Source of the DNA: Aralia elata
Lineage: Eukaryota; Streptophyta; Magnoliopsida; Apiales; Araliaceae
Length of the DNA: 64,000 nucleotides
Assembly (NCBI GenBank): GCA_034770075.1
Contig: CM068383.1
Location: 11,249,778-11,313,777 of the forward strand
Reading direction: 5' to 3'
A model generated the notes under the pieces. That model made no database searches. It was not told the DNA's origin and saw nothing but the letters and a program-made list of their open reading frames with translations. Both the position numbers and the translations under genes were made by a program. Shown here piece after piece: positions 55,329 through 64,000 of the stretch (its first letter is position 1; each line of letters starts with the position of its first letter).

Positions 55329-56057
55329 ATGCCCACAACTCGAAGTGGGAGAATTACAGGAAGAGTTTCACCGACAACAAGCATCACTTCACCGGATCCG
55401 ATTTCAAGGCAAGTGAATCCAGTGCTCCAAAGCGCGAATCTGGATTTTGATCAACCCATCTTAGAAGACGTTTTGGAAGGAAGTTCAACATCACCTCAAA
55501 TGGCTGATCAACAACAAACCAGTGCTAGACAGCCAAACGCAGGACGACAAGGTGAGGAAGTCACTGGAGCGCAGACAACTGCGAATGCTGTGCAGATGGA
55601 GATGCTCAAAGCATTACAGGAGGCACGAGAAGGCCAAGGGATGATGATGACCATGATGCTGGAAATGCAAAGGAAGCAAGAAGAGATGGGGAATTTCTGC
55701 CAACAGTTGATGCAAATCCCCACTTTTAGGGCTATGTTCCCAGGAAGTTCGCAGGGGGAACGAGCAGAAGAGGAGGACAACAGCAACAACAAAGAGAATC
55801 TGACTGTGCTTCCAACAACGGAGAGTCAGCCGATTCCGATCATCAACTTGGAGCCCCAAAACAGCGGCGATGTGCCATAACTCAGATTGGAAGCAAGTCA
55901 GCCTCAGTCCAACATCATCCCGACCACTCTTCCAGCATTTTCACAAGTGCAGATACCGACCATCCCTAGCCATATCCAACCAACAAGCCAACAAGCACCA
56001 CCGATACAAATTATGCAGGATGCAAGTGTACACCAGCCAATTTCCTTACCATACACA
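55329..56057 (+). pseudogene. Tat-type gag, N-terminal part, before the CACTA insertion
   Basis: The first ATG after the primer-binding site starts MPTTRSGRITGRVSP. A Gln-rich, partly helical region follows (MEMLKALQEAREGQGMMMTM, MQRKQEEMGNFCQQLMQ), then a Pro/Gln-rich linker. One TAA lies at 55878-55880 (CAA would restore the family reading by a single C-to-T change). The frame stays open in phase up to the CACTA end and resumes in the same phase at 60223. Confidence 0.75.
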
Positions 56058-56384
56058 CACTACAAGAAAATGCCTTAAGACCGACGGAATTATTTTCGAC
56101 GGAATATAATTCGTCGAAAATAATGCAATTTCGACGGAATATTTCGTCGAAAATAATTCCGTCGGTCTTAAATTTATCTCGACGGAATTCCGTCGGAATA
56201 ATGATACCCCAAGGGCGCCAATATTTCGCGCCGGCGCTAATCATAATTTCGACGGAATCATATTCATAATCGACGGAATATCCGTCGGAAATAGTTAATC
56301 TCGAGGGAACTATTTTCGACGGATAGTCCGTCGGAAATAGTCGATTTTAATTAGGGTCAGACCCTTCTTCCCCTCATTTTTTTC

Positions 56385-57229
56385 TGATCTCCATCTTCTC
56401 TCTCTCTCTCTCTCCAGCGGCGGCGGCCCTCTCTCTCACTCTCTCTGTACGTCCGGCACCTCCCCTCCCCCCGTCGTTTCCTCTCCCCCTCGCCGGCGAC
56501 GTTCCTCTCTCTCTCTCTCACAGTTTAAAACCCTAGCTTGTCCTCACACTTCATCGATCGGGCTTCCTCTCTCTGTCACGGTTGAAGGTAGCTCCGGCCG
56601 GCGACGTCGTGGGTATCGGCGGCAACGGCGTGGTATCTCCTCTCTCCTCTCTCCTCTCTCTAGTATTCAAATCAAGTGAGGTACACAATTTCTATCTTCA
56701 ATTAATTGTGTTAGGGTTTGAAATTTACTTTAATTGATTTTGGGGATTAATTTAGTGTTTAGTTTGATTTGTTATGAAACTGATTGAGGCTTTGAGTTTG
56801 ATATTTAATTTAGGGTTTAATTTGTTCTTATTAGATATGAAATGATATTGAGGGTATAATCTGATATTGAGGCTGTCATTTCTCTTCTATTCATGTGGGT
56901 TTGATATTTACTGTATTGTTGTTTTTAAATTATTGTTTGATTTGTGCATATGTAATGTCTATAATCTGTTATTGAGGAGATTTGTTCATCAGTGTGTTTG
57001 GCTTTGTTCATCAGTGTATTCAGTATCCATGCATGTTCTGTATCAATTTGGGTTACTGAATGTATCAATTTAGGTTATATTTTACATATACACCTGTTTA
57101 GTGTTTGATTTATGTTATTTTTAGGTATACTGAATAGATGATTCTGAGAATTATTTCTGACGGAATTCCCAACGGAATTTCTGTCGGAATTATTCAATTG
57201 CAAAATATGTGGGTCCTGCAAGTATAATT
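56385..57229 (+). other. Leader-like GC/CT-rich segment and intron-like stretch inside CACTA
   Basis: TCTCTCTC-rich and CGGCGGCGG-rich sequence followed by AAACCCTAGC and then T-rich sequence from 56660 looks like a plant 5' untranslated exon and the start of a long intron. It may be the promoter-proximal part of the transposon gene or captured host sequence. No protein is recognised. Confidence 0.45.
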
Positions 57230-58450
57230 ATGTATTATTTAATTAATTTCCCAATATTAAAATAAACTAAGTAGCATTTACTTAGTTTTATCACTAATAA
57301 ATAAAATAAAATAATATAATAACATAAACTAAATTTACATAATATAATATAAAAAAATATAATATTAAATAATAAAATTAAATAACATATGATAACATAA
57401 GATACTTAAGAAACAAAGAAATAAAAATTAAAAAAAAAAATAATTTAATTAATAATTAATAAATTAAATTAATGAAAAAAAATAAAATAAATTAGACAAT
57501 ATAATAAAATGTAATACAAAATAAATTAATTATTTTGTGAGTCGAAGTTTATTATATATGGTAATAGATAAATCAATAATTAATTATAAAAGACAATTAA
57601 GACTTAGTTTGCCACTATAATAAAGTAAACTACACAAGTAAGTAGCACTTACTTAGTTGACAACATAAAATGAAGTAAATAAAATAAAATTAATAAATTA
57701 ACTTAAACTAAATAATAATAAATTAGAATAACATAAATTAGTTTTAATAAATGAAAATAAATTAAAATAAATTTAATAAATGAAAATAAATTAGAATTAA
57801 TTTAATAAATGAAAATAAATTAAATTAAATTTAATAAATGTAGTTTAATTTAATAAAATAAATAAATTTAATAAATTATATAATATAATATTATACACTA
57901 TAAAATAAAATTAAATGATAATAAATTAAAATAATATAATCTAAATTTAATAAATTAAAATAAATTTAATTTACTTTAATTTAATAAATTAAAATAAATT
58001 TAATTAAATTAAATTAAATAAATAAATTATATAACATAATATAATACAAAATTAAATTAAAAATAATAATAAATTAGTTGGTAATAAATTTAATTTAATA
58101 AAATAAAATAAGCCTAACTTAATTTAATAAAATTAAAAAACTTAAAAATTATATAATAAAATAAAACAAAGTAAAATAAAATAAATAAATTATATAACAT
58201 AATATAATACAAAAGTAAATTAAAAATAATAATAAATTAGCTGGTAATAAATTTAATTTAAAAAAATAAAATAAGCCTAATTAAATTTAATAAAATGAAA
58301 AAAATAAAAAATTATATAATAAAATAAAACAAAGTAAAATAAAATACAATATTAATATATTATATACAATATAATATAATAAACTAAGTAGCATTTACTT
58401 AGTTCCACCTATACACACAATAAACTTCATAACTCATTTGTCACAAGTAA
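57230..58450. other. Very AT-rich low-complexity stretch inside CACTA
   Basis: More than 1.2 kb of AATAAATTAAAT-like sequence with hardly any G or C. The palindromic word ACTAAGTAGCATTTACTTAGT appears at about 57268 and 58383 and, slightly changed, at 57640. A segment near 58060-58150 is repeated at 58215-58305. No gene. Confidence 0.7.
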
Positions 58451-58486
58451 ACTTCATAACTCCTTTATGAATGTATTTATTAGGCC

Positions 58487-59469
58487 ATGCAACAGAGCTT
58501 AGGCCGACCTCCTTCTATGTTAGAGTTCTGGGATAGAGCCCACACGCCAAAGGACTCTACTATGTCTCCCGCAGCATTAACTATACGGGTAAGTGTAATC
58601 GTAATTTTACATAATGTTTAATATTAGTTAGTTTATAAAATGATATAATTAACTTACGTATAAGCCAAAAATTACAGGACCGATTTCAGGCTAGTCGGGA
58701 CCAGCGTGTAGCTGAGTTGCAGGCTGCTAGGAGGGACTCTGAGATGCTAGATTCTACCGTTCCTCGGTCCGAGATTGAATTATCTCGGGATGAGGAGCTG
58801 GCACTATGGGTCGCGTCTCAGGATCCCCCTACTAGCAGTACCAGCAGATATCGAGTGCTGGGATTGCCGAGGATACCAGCGTATACATTACCTGGAGGTA
58901 ATATTTTTTCTAATAAGTTAAGCTTAAGTAACTGCATATATTAGTAGTAATGATATATTTATTTGCGCAGGCTCTAGCCAGCGTCAGCGCCCGAGAGCTT
59001 CTGTCGGACCATCTCATACCGGCGCTGGCTTGGACGACGAGATTTTCTAGAGAGTTATGGCGGCGGTGTCAGAGACGTTCCGTATGGATCCGGTCATCCG
59101 TCGTCAGGAGTTGCCCAGTCGAGCTCGCCTTCACCAGCTCGCCCAGGATATTGCAGCAGGGGCCACCGTCGATAGTACGGGTATCCCACAGGAGCAGTTC
59201 ATCGCGATACGCGATGAGGTGCTCCGGTTGGTGGTTACATTACTATCGGAGGCTTTTGGCCCGATTGGGAGTCAGCAGCCCCCGCCTACCCAGGTATATT
59301 ATATTTACTTTTAATTATTTAATTTGCATGTTATTCAAATAATACTTTCATACGGACTAATGCGTTATATTTTTAATTGTATCAACAGGGTGGCGATGGC
59401 GATGGCGATGGCGACGGCGACGGCGACGGCGACGGAGGTCATGCTGATGTTGATTTGCATACACCATAG
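58487..59469 (+). pseudogene. C-terminal part of a CACTA Ptta/En/Spm plant transposase gene
   Basis: Four exons join in phase: 58487-58588, 58678-58897, 58971-59293 and 59389-59469, each with GT/AG borders. The start (QQSLGRPPSMLEFWDRAHTP) followed by RDQRVAELQAARRDSE and ELSRDEELALWVASQ matches the C-terminal region of plant Ptta/En/Spm proteins, which help bind the transposon ends. A glycine-aspartate repeat (GDGDGDGDG) precedes the end HADVDLHTP. One TAG at 59048-59050 interrupts exon 3. The N-terminal half of the family and the DDE transposase are absent. The ATG at 58487 may be an exon border rather than the true start. Confidence 0.65.
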
Positions 59470-60222
59470 TCATACGCCCATGTTATATATATAGTTTAGT
59501 TTGTTTAGGTGTTTTGTATTTAGAACTTACTTAAATATTTTGTAACTCATATATTGTAAAGTTTAGTTTGATTCTTTGTAAATCAATGTAATATTCTTTA
59601 GTTTTGAATGTATTTTGGGACATAATGAGTTATGTTTTTAGAGTTTTTAACGTTATGAGTTGATTCTGATATACGTTGTTCTTGGAAGCAGCTATTGGTG
59701 TTGTAATATATGTATTGTTGGGATAAAGCAGGTTACAGGTACAAAAATGGGGTTTAAAAACCTGGAAATTTAAAAAGCAAAAAAATTGTTTAAAAAAAAA
59801 GGGTATTTCCGACGGAATACGGTATTTCCGACGGAAATTCCGTCGGACTTAAACATTAAAATTTATACCAAAAAATACTTATTTCCGACGGAAATATATT
59901 ATTTCCGACGGTAATTCCGTCGACATTAGCTAAATAATAAAACGACCCAGGAGTGCCACGTGGCGTTTTATCGTCGACGGAATTATTTTCGACGGACTAT
60001 ATTCCGTCGAAAAAGTCTTATTTCCGACGGAGGTTTCGTCGAAACTAATTCGTCGGAAATATTATTATACCGACGGAAGTTACGACGGACTTATTTCCGA
60101 GGGCTGTATTTCCGACCGAATTTCCGACGGAATATTCCGTCGGAAATAGTGTAAGATCGACGGAATAGCACTATTTCTGACGGAATATTCCGTCGGAATT
60201 ATACCTTTTTCTTGTAGTGACA

Positions 60223-61296
60223 CCACCTATGCATCAATACATCACAGCCCCTCAGAGAGTCCATACCACGAGTCAGTATGTGACGAAGGATGATATGATC
60301 GACGTGATCAATCAACTTCGCAAGCAGACATCCTGACCTTCAGAGTTGGACTTTACTCCACCCTACCTGGCACACATACGGAGACAACCTTACCCGGTAG
60401 GGTATATTGAGCACCCTCCGCAGTTCCCAAAGTATAACGGGGAGAAAGGGAATGCTAGGGAGCACATTGCTAGGTTTGTGGAGTCGATGTCTCCATGGTT
60501 GGGTTATGATGAGGTGAATAACCATAATCTGTTGATGAGAGAATTCAACAAGACCTTGACGGATAGTGCCTTTAGTTGGTACTATAACTTGGAGAAGGGA
60601 TCAGTCTATGATTGGGATGATCTGAAACTGCAATTTTTTAAGAAATTTTTTTATGTGCAGAAACAGGTAACTATTGTAGAACTGATGCGATTTGAGCAGA
60701 AGCCGAATGAGGAGCTGTCTGATTATGTGGACAGATTCAGGGCCCAAGCATAGAAGTGTGCCGAGCCAATTGAAGAAAAGAACTTGGTTAGCATATGCAA
60801 CAATGGTGCTCTAGACTCCTTCAAGCCCTATCTCATTACAAAGGCTTGTGATTCATTTGCAACCCTCTCATCCTTCGCACAAGATTTGGGAGGAATCGTG
60901 ACAGTGCCCATCAGCCATGCGATGGTTACATGGAAGGGTAAGAGAACAGCAACTGTGGCTTTGGCTGATTCTCAGTCAAAACCACAAGGGGGCAAGAGGG
61001 AGAAGAACGAGCGAAATTTTGAACGAAGTAAAGGAAAACTTGGGGGCAAGTATACCAGGATGTCAGTTCCAGAGGCTATCACATGCAGTGAGAAGGCATT
61101 CAGGGGCCTGTACGAACAATGGGTTGAGCACGGAGTGGTGAAACCTCCAAAGCCTAAGTTTGTGGTGACGGAAGAGATGAAAAGAAGACCAGATTTCTGT
61201 GTGTACCACCAGTACGCAGGACATTCCACTATGGACTGTTACAGTATGCGGAGGATATACCATGAGAAGCTGGCAGCCGGAGAAATCGAACTGTGA
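60223..61296 (+). pseudogene. Tat-type gag, C-terminal part, after the CACTA insertion
   Basis: The frame continues from the first part once the CACTA and one ACA are removed. The capsid domain (retrotransposon gag, PF03732 type) includes PPQFPKYNGEKGNAREHIAR, LTDSAFSWYYNLEKGSVYDW and FEQKPNEELSDYVDRFRAQ. A zinc knuckle follows (FCVYHQYAGHSTMDCYSMR). Stops lie at about 60334-60336 (TGA) and 60751-60753 (TAG). After the TGA at 61294, another frame (61199-61507) carries YEKPLPNHKGKETCNI, the usual tail of Tat gag, so a frameshift is present too. Confidence 0.8.
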
Positions 61297-61299
61297 AAA

Positions 61300-61658
61300 G
61301 AAAAGCACTGTGTATGAAAAGCCACTTCCAAACCACAAAGGAAAAGAAACATGCAACATTATTACCCATGGTGTAGCCCAAGAGGTCGAAAGGATGAAAA
61401 AAAAAAATCACCCAAGATGGTGGTCCACTAGAAAATGGCGGTTGAAGTACTCAAGAGTATCCCTTGCCAAGAAATTGGATGACCAAGGGAGGAGACACAA
61501 GAATTGACGAATTAAAAATCCACCCACGATGGTGGTCAAGTCCTCGTAGATTGCACTTGCCAAGAAATTGGATGACCAAGTGACGAGGCATGCAACTTAA
61601 GCCCTTATGAAACCCTATACGCCAAATAATTGGCACGACGTACCAAGGGATAAGGCAC
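61300..61658 (+). repeat. Degenerate ~115-bp duplicated segments after gag
   Basis: Two related units share CACCCAAGATGGTGGTC / CACCCACGATGGTGGTC and CTTGCCAAGAAATTGGATGA. They lie between gag and the 53-bp array, where pol would be expected. Confidence 0.6.
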
Positions 61659-61870
61659 AAAGTTATACTTTCAACTTTAAAAGTAATCGAGGCACCTGAT
61701 TATAAGTCCTCAAAGTTATACTTTCAACTTTAAAAGTAATCGAGGCACCTGACTATAAGTCCTCAAAGTTATACTTTCAACTTTAAAAGTAATCGAGGCA
61801 CCTGACTATAAGTCCTCAAAGTTATACTTTCAACTCTAAAAGTAAGCGAGACACCTGACTATAAGCCCTC
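61659..61870 (+). repeat. 53-bp tandem repeat, four copies
   Basis: Four units of AAAGTTATACTTTCAACTTT followed by AAAAGTAATCGAGGCACCTG and ATTATAAGTCCTC, the last slightly diverged. Tandem arrays in the 3' part are common in Tat elements. Confidence 0.85.
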
Positions 61871-62390
61871 AAACCCGAGAAAGTTACACTTTATCTCTAA
61901 AAGTGGCGAACGTTATGCTTTATCCGACAAAAGCAAAATCTATCATTATTATATTTATGAAAATTTTTGAAACGCTGTGCTTTTCGTTAAAAGCAATATG
62001 ATTATTAATAAAAATGTCAAACTTTCACTTATACTTGAATATTCTTCGATTTTAAAAGTATTAATTCAAGTGTTAGTTTGCAAGAAATCGGAAAAAAACA
62101 TGTTAATTAAAAACAAAAATTTGCATGTTTACTATCACTATTATGAATATTGTTGTCTTGGAGTATTAATTTGAATCACTTATAATTCAATGCTAAATAT
62201 TGGGTCTTAAGGAAAATTCAAGTTAAAGGCAATCAATAATGCTAAAGAAACTCTATTATGATAAATGATAATATAAATGAGTTCTTTGATACAGGAAATA
62301 ACAAAAAGCTACAAACAGTCATACCTATAAGTAAAAAGATCCAGCCCAGCACGAAAAGATATTCATCGGGAGAGGGGCTGTACAAATCAC
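61871..62390. other. Gene-free stretch between repeats and antisense gene
   Basis: AT-rich sequence with weak continuation of the repeat words (AAAGTTACACTTTATCTC). No reading frame of interest. Confidence 0.5.
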
Positions 62391-62405
62391 GGGCTTAGAG
62401 AATGC

Positions 62406-63703
62406 CTATAGCTCCACGACATCTTTGTTATTGGGTGGATAGCCGAGGTCACTAAAAGGCGAGGTGGCAGAATCAAGATGAGGAAAGTCAAATAAGGCGA
62501 GCTCCTCAACGGGCAAAGAAAGTAAAACGTCGATGCCCCCACCCAAAGAACTATCAACTGTACCCTCCCTTTTAGGTGAAGCCTCGGGAGAATCCTTCTG
62601 GGGAGGATGGAAATCAACAATAGGTTTCGAAGGATTCCCCCTCGGGGGAGGAGGATTAACTGCCATAATAGCATCAGCATCAACATGGGTGTCACCGGTA
62701 CCCTCCAAGCTGTCATGAGAAGACGTTATATGTGGGCGTGAAGATGGAACTGTACTAACCACAGCAGGACCTAAGCCTACATCAGGCATGGAATCGTCAA
62801 CATTAAGGCTGGCACGATCATCATGAGGTGAGGAGGACTCGACAACAATCATGTTATGTCAGGGAGGCTCACAACTAGTGGAGGTCGCCACCTTACTTGC
62901 CGTACCCATAAGAAATCCAATGGGAACATCATCATCACCATCATCATCATTCTAAGCAATCTAAACACAAGGATCCTCAGCTTTACTCTGGAGCCAGTAG
63001 CTCTCATCTCTCCGACAGCAGAGGATCCCGGGGGAGGAACTCGAGGATGTACCCGCGATGAAGTCTGGAAGGATCGTGTCACCATGAAATCATGAAGTAT
63101 AATTGCCAGCCCGCTTGACAACCTCTATCAAGTATGCAACGCACTCGGTATCCCTAGGAGACAGTTTGGATGGGCTACAAGAAGCTGAAGCAACAACAGG
63201 AAGACTGCAAGATATAGAATAAGAACGTAATTTGAAAAAAAGAAAAGGTAGCAGACATACTCTAACGTAACGAATGTGCATGAAAAAAAAGCACCCGTGG
63301 GAAATCAACACAGTAAAGGCGTCATGATACGTAGATCCCTACATAGCTGAATGCCCTACATGGTTGAATGCCCTACATGGTTGAATGCCCTACATGGCTG
63401 AATGCCCTACATAGCTGAATGCCCTACATAGCTGAATGCAGCGATATATGCCCGCGCTCTTTAGTATAGCCTTATACTCAACATTCCCGAGGATCTCGTC
63501 AGTCCAATGTTGCCATCCTTGAAGACGACCAGATGAGTCACACAATAAGCGAAAGGGACTGAAAGGGTATTCTTGTTTCTCTATGCACATGCGGGGAATG
63601 CGACCAGAATGGGGGAAGTCGTCCCAACCTCCGCAAGCCGCGACATAAAGAAACAGGTCTTCTTTCTCTGGTGAAGGAAAAGTTGTGCGATCATAAGTCC
63701 GGA
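62406..63703 (-). pseudogene. Antisense gene of the second Tat-type element (possible plant mobile domain protein)
   Basis: The minus strand is open from about 63703 to 63390: YDRTTFPSPEKEDLFLYVAA, CGGWDDFPHSGRIPRMCIEK, then GWQHWTDEILGNVEYKAILK and SAGIYRCIQL. The W..W...L..F...L..AGI pattern recalls the plant mobile domain (PF10536) carried by some gypsy elements. A 17-bp tandem repeat interrupts at 63339-63440. A CTTGCAG acceptor near 63210 starts a further exon, then stops, then an open acidic Ser/Pro-rich C-terminus (62852-62406, ending NNKDVVEL). Function is unknown. The family guess is moderate; its position and direction match the antisense gene of the other Tat element. Confidence 0.45.
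63339..63440 (+). repeat. 17-bp tandem repeat, six copies
   Basis: Six units of CTACATAGCTGAATGCC with A/G and C/T variation. Seventeen is not a multiple of three, so the array shifts frame in the antisense gene around it. Confidence 0.85.
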
Positions 63704-64000
63704 TGATAAGTATAAAATTTGTTATGTTTTCATCTCTTAATATCTAGTCTTTTATACTTATTTGGCACCTAAATGTACTCACTATTCTTCTTTTTTGATT
63801 TAGGTTGCAAATGGAGCCATTAAATGAAAACTGTGTTATTGCCACACTTTTGGATTGTTTTGAAATTCGTCTGTCTGCTTGAGGCTCAATTTTATACTTG
63901 ATCAGGCCTTATTCTCTCAAAACTCAAAGAAGGAAAATTGTAGATCTATTTCTTAGCTTTCCGGATCATCTTGAAACGCGTAAATCGAAGCTCGGATGAG
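63704..64000 (+). repeat. Probable start of another LTR, cut by the window edge
   Basis: TGATAAGTATAAAATTTG at 63704 follows directly on the open antisense frame, which stops matching there. The sequence (GGTTGCAAATGGAGCCATTA, CTTTCCGGATCATCTTGAAA) is in the style of gypsy LTRs. The other end lies outside the window. Confidence 0.4.

Larger units (their letters stand above)
56058..60219 (+). mobile_element. CACTA (En/Spm-type) transposon, 4162 bp, TSD ACA
   Basis: Ends are CACTACAAGAAAA and TTTTTCTTGTAGTG, with the 3-bp target duplication ACA at 56055-56057 and 60220-60222. Subterminal repeats of the word CCGACGGAA (and TTCCGTCGG) crowd 56088-56340 and 59805-60205; these are the expected transposase-binding sites. 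Inside are a GC-rich leader-like segment (56385-56660), a very AT-rich stretch (57230-58450) and a four-exon gene (58487-59469). It lacks the large catalytic transposase, so it is non-autonomous. Confidence 0.92.
54745..63703 (+). mobile_element. Second Tat-type element: gag plus antisense gene, no pol, CACTA nested in gag
   Basis: Order on the plus strand: LTR (54745-55283), primer-binding site (55290), gag (55329-61296, split by a CACTA element), tandem repeats, then a gene on the minus strand (62406-63703). Protease, RT, RNase H and integrase are absent between gag and the antisense gene. The gag zinc knuckle and the antisense gene fit the Tat lineage. It is either a deletion derivative or a non-autonomous family relying on enzymes from relatives. 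The 3' LTR was not identified; unrelated LTR-like sequence starts at 63704. Confidence 0.6.

Noticed and set aside
55508..55859. Minus-strand cysteine-rich frames in gag
   Set aside because: Shadows of the Gln/Met-rich gag coding region on the plus strand.
61659..61870. A CRISPR array
   Set aside because: The units are contiguous 53-bp repeats with no unique spacers, in a plant retrotransposon.

Overview
The window is nuclear DNA of a flowering plant, most likely a eudicot. It is AT-rich and spliced, and almost entirely made of nested transposable elements. I see no bacterial operons, rRNA, tRNA or CRISPR. The species cannot be read from the sequence. The only gene that looks intact is a small two-exon gene for a secreted cysteine-rich peptide (13208-13679, minus). 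It resembles the EMBRYO SURROUNDING FACTOR 1 class and has a decayed paralogue at 3956-4500. Other host material is debris: a receptor-like kinase fragment (858-1230), a FAR1-like fragment (16440-17118), a possible MBD10/11-type first exon (44839-44913) and a short Rab-like P-loop (42387-42419).

Layout. 1-857: end of a minus-strand Ty1/copia element (gag, primer-binding site, LTR). 1-17 kb: host debris, small DNA transposons (Stowaway type, foldback, hAT-like, a long-TIR element with a retrotransposon LTR inside) and the peptide-gene duplications. 17.3-18.7 kb: two fragments of one LTR facing each other as an inverted repeat. 18.7-37.4 kb: a minus-strand Ty3/gypsy Tat-lineage element with RS-rich gag, protease, RT-RNase H, a second archaeal-type RNase H, integrase and a separate gene in antisense. 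A complete Athila-type element (19256-29354) sits inside that antisense gene. 37.4-42 kb: rearranged pieces of Tekay/Del-type chromoviruses. 43-52.7 kb: three solo LTRs (1.75, 4.04 and 1.87 kb), two with matching target duplications. 52.7-54.7 kb: another chromovirus LTR. 54.7-63.7 kb: a second Tat-type element with gag and an antisense gene but no pol. A 4.16-kb CACTA transposon cuts its gag cleanly. 63704-end: start of what looks like another LTR.

The elements are layered insertions, not a pathway: Athila is younger than the Tat element, CACTA is younger than the second Tat element, and the Tat LTR at 36877 sits in an older Tekay leader. Most coding regions carry stops, many explained by C-to-T or G-to-A changes, as expected for old methylated plant repeats. 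All three integrases have lost the catalytic glutamate. The most interesting signals are the antisense genes in two Tat elements, the RS-domain-like gag repeat, a CGTAGAG word shared by unrelated LTRs, the paired foldback at 2.6-3.0 kb and the cysteine-rich peptide family.
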